Positions 10,781 to 21,324 of a stretch of 64,000 nucleotides of DNA are shown piece after piece. The position numbers and the translations under genes were made by a program. This stretch comes from Topomyia yanbarensis (Eukaryota; Arthropoda; Insecta; Diptera; Culicidae), in the NCBI RefSeq assembly GCF_030247195.1, contig NC_080671.1, positions 300,215,934 to 300,279,933 on the forward strand, written 5' to 3'. Every line of letters begins with the position of its first letter. The stretch's first letter is position 1. The notes under the pieces are model-generated. The model saw nothing but the letters and a program-made list of their open reading frames with translations, was not told the DNA's origin and ran no database searches.

Positions 10781-11381
10781 TTTTTATCGAAAACTGAACC
10801 AATGAAAGTCATCATCATCTCAGAATCCTATAAAACTCAGTTTGTGAGAAGATATTGTCTAATTTAACAACTATATATTAGTAAAGCAACTAAGTATATT
10901 TTTATTAAGGGGTTACACCCCAAGTAGCAAATCGAAACTAGTTTTAATCGTCTAAGTCCGAACTGTATTGCAACGAGAAAACATTAAAGTTATTTGTGTT
11001 GCACTGGTTGAACATAGATAACATCAAGGTTATTTAATAACATCTTTTGTCACCAAATAGTCATTTATGTAACCAGCTATAACATGTTCGTTAATCTTCC
11101 GAACTGAATGCTGATGCTTGCAGAGTTTGTTGAAATTTAGTTACGATTTTGATTTTGTGATAAATATTTTGACAATTGCAAATTTGTCCAGATTCTTACT
11201 GAAAACGTTCCAGTTTACTAAGTCATATTCGTGTTATACGTATGTATCTGTCACATACCATCATTACGCCTTTCAGCACAAACTCACATGTATTAACAAA
11301 ATGCTTTCGCAATACTGGATCAACAAATTCACAACTAATGCTTAGCGAAGCGAAAAATAAGTTGTATTTTTGTTGGCATTA

Positions 11382-11847
11382 GGGTGGATATACCAATAGT
11401 CGCATACTTAAGGAAAACTTTTGCTAAAAAATCGATGAAATGACATATGGGCAATGTTAATATATTAAACGAAAGCTTCCCTAGGAAAAATATAAAGACG
11501 GTTTGATAACTAATTTATGTATTCAAAACCAGTTGTATCACTATAGGAACACATGTACCAGTAGTGGTGCAATCGCTAATTTCTGTTCCTATTGTTGCAA
11601 ATCCAATTGATTTCTTATGGGTCTTGCAACTATAGGTACATTAGATCAACTATATGTGCAAGGGAGTTCAAAATTCGAAGAAATAGTTTTTTGAGCAAAT
11701 TTCAAGGAAAGGATGATAGTTTTATTATCGCATAATTTTAGTGCCATGAATCGATAAACAAATATTTGTTGATGGTTGGTACCTTAGTTAGTGGTATAAC
11801 CCACTACTGCAACTATTGGTACACCTCAACTATAGGAGCACCCACCC
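11382..11847. mobile_element. 466-bp MITE with GGGTGGATATACCAATAGT termini
   Basis: The left end GGGTGGATATACCAATAGT pairs imperfectly with the right end ACTATAGGAGCACCCACCC. TA flanks both sides (11380-11381, 11848-11849). The opposite inverted arm at 27985-27998 keeps the uninterrupted site with one TA (CGCAACGTAATGC), which confirms the TA duplication. No coding capacity. Confidence 0.75.
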
Positions 11848-12193
11848 TACATTGCGAAAATTCACCGACGACACTTCATGCGCTCCACTTGACATTATAG
11901 AGGCATTCAACTGTACGGTGGCACCAACTATAATATGTTTTGGAAAAATATAAACAAATAGCATGTATGTTATTACTGCTTTTAAACGAAACGATTAAAT
12001 CCTTTCAACACAGATCATATAATTAATATATTAGAAAATAATTTCGGAACTAAGAACAAGAAGGGTGGAACGAGTAGTATGAATTTGAAACAAATCATTT
12101 ACTTAGAGTACCTACCGAAAACAAAATCACGTGATCTTAGGCGTAATACTATTTAGAAAATTCCTTGTTTAATATGTGAAGCGTCTGAAAATA

Positions 12194-12578
12194 CTACACA
12201 CCAAAAAATAATGAAATTTAAACTACATGTAAATCAATACGAATGTAAACATACAAAAATTGAATCAAAAATTTGATTGAAAATTACGTTAAAAGCAATT
12301 GGAGCATCAAACAGCATACAATTTTACACTTTCATTCGTGTAATATTACATGTCATTCTTTTTACAGCAGTATTCGAGTAAAAATACATTGAAGTGCATT
12401 GGTTTTCCGTTCAAAGAAACTGTAATTTTCAATCCACGTATAAAATAATAACATTCGTTGAAGAAAGCACGACAAGTCGTGTGTATTTGTGGTGGAACTT
12501 AATTTTACATTTATATTCATGCTCCAAATATGTGCATGAAAATAAACTTAAAATTACAAAATATTTTTTTCTGTGTAG
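12194..12578. mobile_element. Candidate MITE with CTACACA...AAAAATA termini
   Basis: CTACACACCAAAAAATAATG on the left against the reverse complement of the right end, CTACACAGAAAAAAATATTT. It is AT-rich and non-coding and resembles the TACACTGAAAAAAA ends of the element at 9780. Medium-low confidence because AT-rich termini match easily. Confidence 0.45.
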
Positions 12579-15503
12579 TCCATGATATGTTAATTTTCAA
12601 AATAATTTTTTTTGTAATTGTTTTGCTGAATGACATTTTGTCTATAAATGCAAAAAATTCTTGATAACGCCACCCGGAAAGGGACCGTCAACAAACCGTG
12701 CAGACAAAATTCCGGCATTTCTAGACCCACTCCCCATTCGTACACTTGAGTAGGCTTTTCCCAACAAAAAGTATTTAAAAATGTTCCACTAAAACATTTT
12801 TTCCAATTCGTGCGGCGGTAAAATGGGTATTTTGTAGCACTTAATTTACAATTGAGATTATTTACCAAATGAGTTGATGTAGTATCCATATTTTTTTTGT
12901 TGCAGCCTTCATGAAAAAATTTACGCTTGAACTACGTTCTCGAATTTTGATATTTTACATAAATAAATTACTTTTTAGACGAGGCTAATTTTTGGTTAAA
13001 TGGGTATGAAAAATAAACAAAACGATGTTGTCGGTATGATGAGTGGCCTGAAGATATCCTAGAAACTCCGTGTAATAATATTTTCCTGTGCTTCGCATAG
13101 GAGTATAACCAAATAGTTCAACTATTGGTATTAATGCTACTACTGCGGCAACAGAAATATTTCGTTCAAATCATTCATGCCACATGTTTACATTTTTCCG
13201 ATACACCGAACATGTTATAGTTGGCGCCACCGTACAGTTCTACGCCTGTACAATATGAAGTGTAGCGCATGAAGTGTGTTACACTTCTTCCTCTCTGTCC
13301 ATATACTGGCACTGGTTGGATTGAAAACCAATAAAATTGACAATAAAGATCAAGTGAACACCATAGATTATAAAAATAAGCCATGCTCAACTCATTGGGT
13401 GGACGAGATCTGTTTCCCTTTGTCTTCTCGCCCGGCTAAAGCGCATTTAGTGTCAGTGAGATACTCGGGCAGCCAATAAGCATTCAAAAAATAAATCATG
13501 TTAACATCTTGTATATTGTGCCCGTTGTCCTAAATACATTTTCTATCTTGCCCTATCTAACTTTCCTGCTTCACACTTGCTGTCTCCGGTGACTACTGTT
13601 ATAAGCGGACGAACTTCGACGTGACGTAGAGGGGCCCCTCTGATGATTCACCACCATCGTCGATACGACTGTACTCGATCACTCGCTTCTGAGCGCTCGG
13701 TGTTTCGAATGTGCTGATGGAACACTAATACGGGTCGCTCGTTTCTTCTGCCGCAATTGCACCGTGCCACAACTCACACTCACAATTCGGAGACCCGCCG
13801 TCGACGAAAGAAAGTCCCTCTGTCTCACCCCCTCTGCTCACACTCCCGCGTGGCGCGGTCTTAATACAATGATAACACTTGCTACGTACTGTCTTTTCGG
13901 GTCACTGTTTTTCTACACAAGCACGCCTTCGGCTGACGGATGATACCCAATGCCAGCAAACTCGTCACTCGTATCGTCTGACAACCAGCTCGCGACCGTG
14001 GGCAGTCGTACTTCTTCTCCGCAGTGATTTTGCCTTGCCGGTCGAAGCTCTCTCACCGACACTATTGCATCTTCTTTTGCACTACAACACCTATAGCCGT
14101 AAGCTCAAACGCGTACTAACTATTTTTAAACCGGACTAACTTTTAAACCGGCCTAAACTATTTGGTAAGCTTTAACCCAACGATGCTGTCATTTATATGG
14201 CTGCGTTCTGATCTGCGATACACGACAATGTTAAAAAACAACAAATTCATGTTAAAGAAAATGAGTAAATTAGACTACATGGAGAATTGTTTTTATGCCG
14301 ATATTTTCTGGCAGTAAAATAGCTTTTCTTCGTCATATGTCTCGTTCCATAGCGTGTGAGAACAATTTTGTCAACATGTAACTGATATGTTTCTGAACTT
14401 AGAACTTTAACTTGGTGGATAGTTTATAGTTGGCCGATGATGTACAGCATTTTGTAGTGACATAATATTTAATGCACAAAAGAAAATAAGTTTGAAGTGG
14501 TTGAACCATCGTGAAATATTTCAATTTGAATTCAAAATGAACTGTGAATATCATTCTAATTGAACACGATACCTGTCGACACGGGGGGGAGGGGGGAATA
14601 TTTATATTCACTTCGAGCTAATTTTCACAAGTTTGGAATAAATATCAATTATAAATAAAGGTTAGATCACACTCTGTGAATTAAAATTGTACACGTTTTT
14701 TTCAGCGAAGCTTAAATAAAAAGTAAACAAAGGTCAAACAAAAAATTGACAGAATGATCATTTTAAATTCACAAGTGTTATATTTCACATTGTTGATTGC
14801 CTATTTCTATAATGCACCAATGCAGATTGGAACGATTTTATTTGCTAAAAAAATGTCTACGATTTTATAAATAAACAGTAATGAAAGGTTTGAGCATCCT
14901 AGCAATATATTTTTACGAACAAATATATTGGTCGCCGTTGCGTTCGCAATCAATTTTAAAATATTTTTATTTGGATGTTTTATGTGAGTTTATTCATATA
15001 GGAAAAATGCGTATAATTAAAATCTTTTATTTAATCTTTGCTTAGGGTATTTATGGAGTTACTTTGTAAGCAGTTGACATTCTGATTCAATTTGAGAACT
15101 GGTAGTGAAAATAAGAAAATTTATAAAATAGTGCATTTTACGATCTACATCCGATTGTCATTTATTTGGATCTATCCAATAAAGAAAAACTAATTTTTTT
15201 CGTTGTTCACTTTCTTTGATGTGTGAACGTCAGATATATGTGCAATAATTCGTGATAACATGTTATTGATTTATATTACGGAATAAAATGATCCCACTTA
15301 TTCTCACAGCGATATGTAAAAGAAAATAATCAAAACAATTCTTATTGCAGTTTTAATTCTAATTCGCAAAAACAACTTTGATCTGAATATGCGATAATGG
15401 ATTCGATTTATCCAAATGCTCTCCTGTAACTCTTCGATGAGCAATTGGAATCAAGCGTGTAGAGAGAAGGAAAGAAGAGAGAAATAAAAAATACAGGTAA
15501 ATA

Positions 15504-15652
15504 TAGAGCACTCTAGTTAGAGTGCGCCCAAGACGCGTTTGACGTATCCAAACGAGCAGAAATCTGACGTATTTCTATTGTGAATACGTCAAATTTCATG
15601 TTCGTTTGGATACGTCATGGCCTCTTGGCCACACTCTGAATAGAGTGCTCTA
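15504..15652. mobile_element. 149-bp hAT-type MITE, almost entirely palindromic
   Basis: The element starts TAGAGCACTCTAGTTAGAGT and ends with AGAGTGCTCTA, folding into a long near-perfect hairpin with a centre near CTATTGTG. It is flanked by the exact 8-bp duplication GGTAAATA (15496-15503 and 15653-15660), diagnostic for hAT-like transposition. Non-coding. Confidence 0.85.
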
Positions 15653-16769
15653 GGTAAATATAGTTCGACGGTGCTTGTCTTTCCTACCTGTTAAAACTGG
15701 CTTTATTGCGAGCAAAGAGAACCATATTAATCCAGAAGAAAGCCGAAGAGAGGATAGAAAATAAAGAAGTATGCGCAAGAGGAGCATGTCATATTTTTGT
15801 CTTTTTCCGGTAACATGATGCTGCCATTTGCATTACTGCGTTCTGGTCGGCAATACACGGCAATGTTAAAAACCGCAGAATAAGGTTAATAGAAAATTCA
15901 CTGTTTATGCAATTTAATAGTCTGATGTATTTATATTTTTAAAATAATTTTGGAATCCTCAATTTAGCTTAAACAAAGTAACATTAGAATTATTTAAGAT
16001 TCAAATGGCTAATACTACGTTCACACAACAAGTAAAAACGTGTTTTAACGCTATCTCGATGACATTTTTCTTGTTGCTAATTATTAAAACATGTTTTAAC
16101 TCTGTAGTGTGAACATGGTATACAACGTTATTTCGCTATTTTGCTAATAATGGTGTATACTATCGTGAACGTTACAGAATTGTATTGGTAGTCTCTAGCC
16201 ACTCCAAGGATTGAAAAAGCTTCTCTAACATTAAATTTAGTAGTCAGACAGTTCAGCCAAATCTGACTATTGCAAATTAAATCAAATGGTTACAGAACAA
16301 TAATGGAAGCTTGCCTTTTTTTAGAATCGTTTGTATTAGTTGCTGTTCTGCAGCACATTAAAAAGCCAAAAACAATTATTTATTTGCACATAATTTGATA
16401 ATTATGTGGTCATTGGAAAAGAAAACTGACATTTTATACTGGTGGGGTTTATTATACCATCCTACCCAACTACTCCACTAACCATGCATATAGAATTTGG
16501 CAGACCTACTTTGCTGAAAATGAAGTAATTCAAATTATTAGCACGATTACCTAATCAATGCTGAAATACCAAAAGTTCAGTAATTGAGCTGAGAATTTGA
16601 CAACTTCAAAAGCTGATTTTCAACGACGTAAATCTGTCAAATGGGTTAAATCCAAATTGCTGAGCTTTCAACATCTTGTATAATAAATTACAATTAATTT
16701 ATTCCTATAGTCTGCAATCTGTCTGATAATCAATTGACAGATATAACTTAACAAATTGAACCTGATACT

Positions 16770-17155
16770 TGATGCAGACAGTGAATCTTCAGGAGGCACC
16801 TCGACAAAATGCGGTGTAAACCGTAACTCAAAATTTCCTGGACCAATCGTACTGAATTTTGCACAGTTTTTATTCTTCACATCATTGCCCAGGTAACTAC
16901 AAAAGCTTTTTGCAAAATGCTTGATATTATTATTTTTCCATTAGCATTTTCATCGTGTTTTAGCAATAATCGGACTTTGGCTTCAAAGTGCTACGAAAAG
17001 TTCGAAAATCGACCAAGAAATACAAGCTCCATTAGTTTCTTGTGGAGTGATGTTAAAAACAACTGTGCAAATGTATCAACGATTGGTCCTGCAGAATTTG
17101 AGTTATAGTGTACACCGCAAAACCAGTTTTCGACGTGCCACCTGACTGAATAGAC
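16770..17155. mobile_element. Foldback/MITE with about 100-bp inverted ends, copy 1
   Basis: The left end (CAGTGAATCTTCAGGAGGCA, then ACAAAATGCGGTGTAAACCG) is the imperfect reverse complement of 17055-17155. The interior is AT-rich. A diverged relative occupies about 56465-56800. Confidence 0.65.
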
Positions 17156-17850
17156 AATCTTTGTATCGAAAAAAATTAAGGAATCCAATTTTTTGCCGAT
17201 AATACTTTACACAACCCCCTTAAGCTTCGACACGATTTAGGCGATTCTTCCGCATTCAACTTTTTGTGTCATTTTTCCAAGTCATTAGTCCAGTCTCAGC
17301 TTTCACAACTAATTTCAAACCCTTTGCATTTCTGTTCTATCACTAAGAATTAAACGACAAATTGTTCTACAGTGGAAATGCTAATCGTCCAAGATCTGAT
17401 GAAAAATTATAAATAGTGAAACAATATAAGCAATCTTCGATGTTATTTAAATAACGATCAAAATGAGAATATTTGTAGCAGATTGTTTGCCGTCATAGTG
17501 TTACTTAGGTTGTATGGCATGGCTTTATTTACAATCTTTTATTTAATCTTAGTTTGGATTCTTTCAAAAGCAGTAAATTATAAGAAAACTTCCACTTGCT
17601 TATTGTGTTCTTTGTGAGAAGATATAAGTAGAAAAGAGTACACAGTGTGATTATATATTCTTTTCTTTTCCTCTAGATAAACTAACTAAAAAATTGTGGG
17701 TATATTAAACAGCTTCACTCATTTTGATAGCCATAAGTACACTAACAAACGAAAACAATTTTTATTTAATGCAGCTTTGCATCCAATTTTAAATTTTCGT
17801 TCTACGGTTTGTTTCAAAATGATTCGACTTCTGCTAACCTGCAATATAAC

Positions 17851-19055
17851 TTATTTATTTATTTATTTATTTCAAGTCGTCAATCAGATGTAGACCGGTT
17901 TCTTACAATAATTATTAAACTAACTTAACACTAGTTGAAATTTTGGTTTACTTTAAACTGCTGCTTAAGTTTTGTTTTCGACATAGTGAAGTCAATGCTT
18001 TCGCAATGTTTGTTGTAAATATTCATCATTTGGTTTAAAGGGCCAAACTTGGCATAATTAGTGCGATGGCGAATTGTACAAAAGATGCTGCGGTTACGTA
18101 GTTGTCGAGAAGGAGCATAAAAATTTAGTTTCGATAAAAGTTCGATTGAATCAATACGATGTGATACAATGTCGTTTACAAATGATACCATAGAAAATTC
18201 ACGACGATCTTTCAAGGTTTGAATGTCAATTAGCATGCACCGTGCTTCATAAGATGGCAAATGTAGTCCAGTCCAACCTAGTTTACGAAGAGCGAACATC
18301 AAAAACTGCTTTTGTACTGATTCTATCCGGTTTGCATGCGTTGCTGAAAAAGGCGACCAAACTATGCTACAATATTCTAGTGTTGAACGCACATAGGCTA
18401 CATATAATGTTTTTATTGTGTAGGGATCTTGGAAATTATAGCTGAAGCGTTTAATAAAACCTAGTGTGCTGTTTGCTTTGTTAATTATTGTGTTATAATG
18501 ATCTATGAATGTTATTTTGGAATCTATAATAACTCCTAGATCTCTTATTCTGTCACACTTTTCTACTTGTTGATTTCCCAATAAGATTCTATTGTTCTGT
18601 ATATTATTCTTTCTACTCAATGTTATGGAATTACATTTTTTTACATTCAGTTTCAGCAGGCTCTTATTACACCATGTATAAAATATATTTACTTCGTTTT
18701 GAAATGTCTGAAAGTCTTCACCATTTCTTATTTCTAGAAACAATTTCATATCATCAGCATATATAAGAACTTTTACATTTTTTAGAATGAAGGAAATGTC
18801 GTTAACAAATAAAATAAAGAATAGCGGACCCAAATGAGACCCTTGAGGGACTCCTGATGTAACTTGAATTGGGATTGATTTTATCCCTTTAAATCTAACA
18901 GCTTGTTCACGATTTGTAAGATATGATTGTACCCATGTAAGAAGTCCTGGCTCAAACCCCATTTTTTCTAATTTAAAAAGTAGCATGGGTATGTCGATGC
19001 GATCAAATGCTTTGCTAAAATCTGTATAAAGAGCTTTAAACTCTTCGACATGGCA
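17851..19055 (-). mobile_element. 5'-truncated CR1/Jockey-like non-LTR retrotransposon
   Basis: A reverse transcriptase frame is followed on the minus strand by about 60 bases of 3' UTR and a TAAA-type microsatellite tail (17851-17875 on +). The 5' end is lost near 19055, within the palm region of the RT. It lies inside the 5.3-kb insertion. Confidence 0.75.
17931..19050 (-). pseudogene. Partial reverse transcriptase, CR1/Jockey-like
   Basis: The frame starts inside the RT with the palm motif YTDFSKAFDRID (about 19020), then SGVPQGSHLGPLFF and the catalytic YADD (about 18745), and runs through the thumb-like region to a stop at 17931. Endonuclease, fingers and any ORF1 are missing, so the copy cannot be autonomous. 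About 370 codons are free of stops or frameshifts, suggesting a fairly young truncated insertion. The motif style is that of the CR1/L2/Jockey assemblage; I would not name the family without a tree. The first Met at 18986 is internal and not a real start. Confidence 0.78.
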
Positions 19056-20028
19056 TTTTCAAATGAGCGTGCAGCACCTTATGGATAGGACGATAAAGAA
19101 TATCAAAAAAAATGACATTTAAAACTCGATTATGCCTGTTTTTCGTACGGGATAAACCTTGCTTACTTGCCCTCATATGTTTTGTGTGCAACATGGGCCA
19201 TAATATTGCACATAAAGGTCGAAAAGTTGATTCAAATTATTGAGATGTATGCAAGAGGAATATGGCGCCCCTTTACACTGTTTTCATTTGGCTTCAGGAT
19301 GCAGCCATTTCTGCGATGACAGGTACTAACGTCTTAGACCGGACTAAACTGAGGCCTAAAATCAAAGATAGTACCGTGCGGCAATACCAACAAGCTTCAA
19401 GCTTACCGCTACTAGTGTTGTTAAATGCCTGGATTGCTCGGCACTCTGCACATTGGTGATAACAGGCAAGGTAATGCCGGGGAGCGCCGATGAGATCGTG
19501 CAATATGGAGGCGTACGCTATTCAGAAGCACGTCATAAAAGGCTCTCTGGTGGAACTCGGGAACCGTGCGTCGTGGTTACTCTGTTTGAGCTCCAGTGAT
19601 ATGTTGCTGCGGAATAGCGTCTGCTCGTGGTAGCAAAATGGTGGCTCCACCGACGCTTGTGCTGGCGCTTTTGTAGCGGCTTTTGGTTCCTTCGCGTGCT
19701 TGTGCGCGATCTCTTGACTTCGATTAAATTTTTTCCAACCACGCTGATTTATGGAGTGTTGGACAGCAGATCTCGTGGCTATGATGCGGAGCGTTTCGAA
19801 GCACTACGAGAAGTGATAATTGTTAGCAGTTTGTGCGGTTCGATGAGCTGCGGCTTGCTGCTTCAATAGTATTTGTGTGCGAGAGTGACGACCATAGTTG
19901 TATGGTTTCGTTAAGTTTGATGTTTCGCTCTTGAGCGTTCGTTTTTGGCAGTGCAACCAGAAGCATAAAATATATTTCCTCCGTGTTGTGATGAGAATGT
20001 CTATTCCACACAACTCCACAGTGTGACA

Positions 20029-21324
20029 CAACACCAAGCCAAAGGAAACGAAATTTTTGTGAATGGGCATGACATTGGACATTCACAAAAATTTCGAGAA
20101 AGTCTGCCTCAGTTCAGTTAGTGAATTAGACAATGAGTTGTTACTAATTATCCAGGTTCGACAGATCTTTCCTAATTTGGATTCCGAACTCCGTTGTGTT
20201 TGTGGTTTCCGTAATATGAATCTTGGCTCAACATAAAGATGATTACTTGCTTTCACTTTTGGTTAGTGACAGATTCGCAAGAGTATTTTCGCCCCTAGTG
20301 GCTACTACAGAAGGAATTCACTTACTGACTACGATTACATATAATGAAGATGTTAACTACTAATAGTAATTGTGTTATTCACTATCTATGTTATCTACTG
20401 GTTGTTACTTGGGCACTAAACAACAACGTGAGCTGTGTGGAGTAGATGTTCTTTACCACAATCTAACAGCACCTAAGGAGTGGTAAAATTTGCTTTTCAT
20501 TCTTGGGCTGATCGTATTTTATTTATCGTCCTAGACTAATCTTGGGCATGATAGATTTCGATAGCGCTATGATCGATTGCGCTGTGGGTTTATTTGAGGA
20601 GTGTTTGGCTTTGTATAGTCGTTAGTGTTTTGTAACATGGTTTTCTTTGGCTAGCCCGTTGTACTAGAATATTGTTGAACTGGTGTTGCTACGTATTGCG
20701 AGTTGATTGTAGTATTTGAGGGTGGAATTAGTGGTTATTCCTCAGTGTAGATTGCGTTTAAGGCGAGGTTTCGATTTTGGTCCTTGTTGTTGGTCCTCTA
20801 GCCAAATCTGCTTAGCGTGTTTTCGTGGCTTATGATGCTGGTAGTCAGAATAGCGATATTAATGCTCCGTACATAGCTGGTATTTGTTTGTTGTTGTCCT
20901 AGGTCTGCATATTTCCCTTTACCATGGGGTCTAGGAAAGGCGATTGCACGTGTTAGTACTGGTGCTTGTGCAGAAATGATCGGGATAAGTTTAAGGATGA
21001 AATCGGTGGCGAAATTTCGAGTTGTGCCAAGCGTGGAGTCAGTGTAGTCCTTCCTAAGCGGTGGAATTCATTTTAGATGAAACACGCTCTGCTGTCAGCT
21101 AGTGCAGAGCACTGTTGTCAAACTCCGATTCACCTTTCGCGTCGTTATTTCGTGTGATTGCAGTTCGCATACTGCGTTGTTTTGATTGCCGCTGAACGGA
21201 TTTTTCGGACGTGCGTTTAAGTCATTGTTGGCAGTTCAATTTTAACTGAGGACATAGCTAAGGAGTTAAATGCACTCGAGGTGGGTAACTAAATGGTTGT
21301 TGTTGGTACTTTCGCGGGTGGTGA
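20029..21324 (-). other. 3' non-coding region of the gypsy element
   Basis: About 1.3 kb lies between the pol stop and the 3' LTR, with no env-like or other long frame on minus. Adjacent to the LTR is a perfect hairpin: 20049-20065 and 20080-20096 pair over 17 bp with a 14-base loop. The bases just before the 3' LTR on minus (GGCTTGGTGTTG) are not the purine tract expected for plus-strand priming. Confidence 0.6.

Larger units (their letters stand above)
14094..19415. mobile_element. 5.3-kb TIR-bounded insertion of unknown type in the left LTR
   Basis: The ends are TAGCCGTAAGCTCAAACG on the left and the reverse complement of TAGCGGTAAGCTTGAAGC on the right. CTA is duplicated at both junctions, and the right LTR keeps the empty site CACCTAGTG. 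Subterminal motifs recur: AAACCGGACTAAC and AAACCGGCCTAAAC near 14130-14155, GACCGGACTAAACTG and GGCCTAAAATC near 19335-19365. A 55-bp block near 14180-14235 recurs near 15818-15870 (CTGCGTTCTG...CAATACACGGCAATGTTAAA). No transposase was seen; the interior holds other elements. A 3-bp duplication would fit PIF/Harbinger- or CACTA-like mechanisms but neither terminus is canonical. Confidence 0.65.
13277..20028 (-). repeat. Left (3') LTR of the gypsy element, split by a 5.3-kb insertion
   Basis: Bases 13277-14093 match 26334-27352 (without its MITE), and 19416-20028 match 27353-27966. Between them lies the 5.3-kb insertion. The short open frames shared by both LTRs (for example 19627-19869 and 27565-27807) are duplicated because the LTRs are, and are not evidence of genes. 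Confidence 0.85.

Noticed and set aside
19627..19869. 80-codon frame conserved in a second place (27565-27807)
   Set aside because: Both copies lie in the two LTRs of one element; identity comes from LTR duplication, not from selection on a protein.
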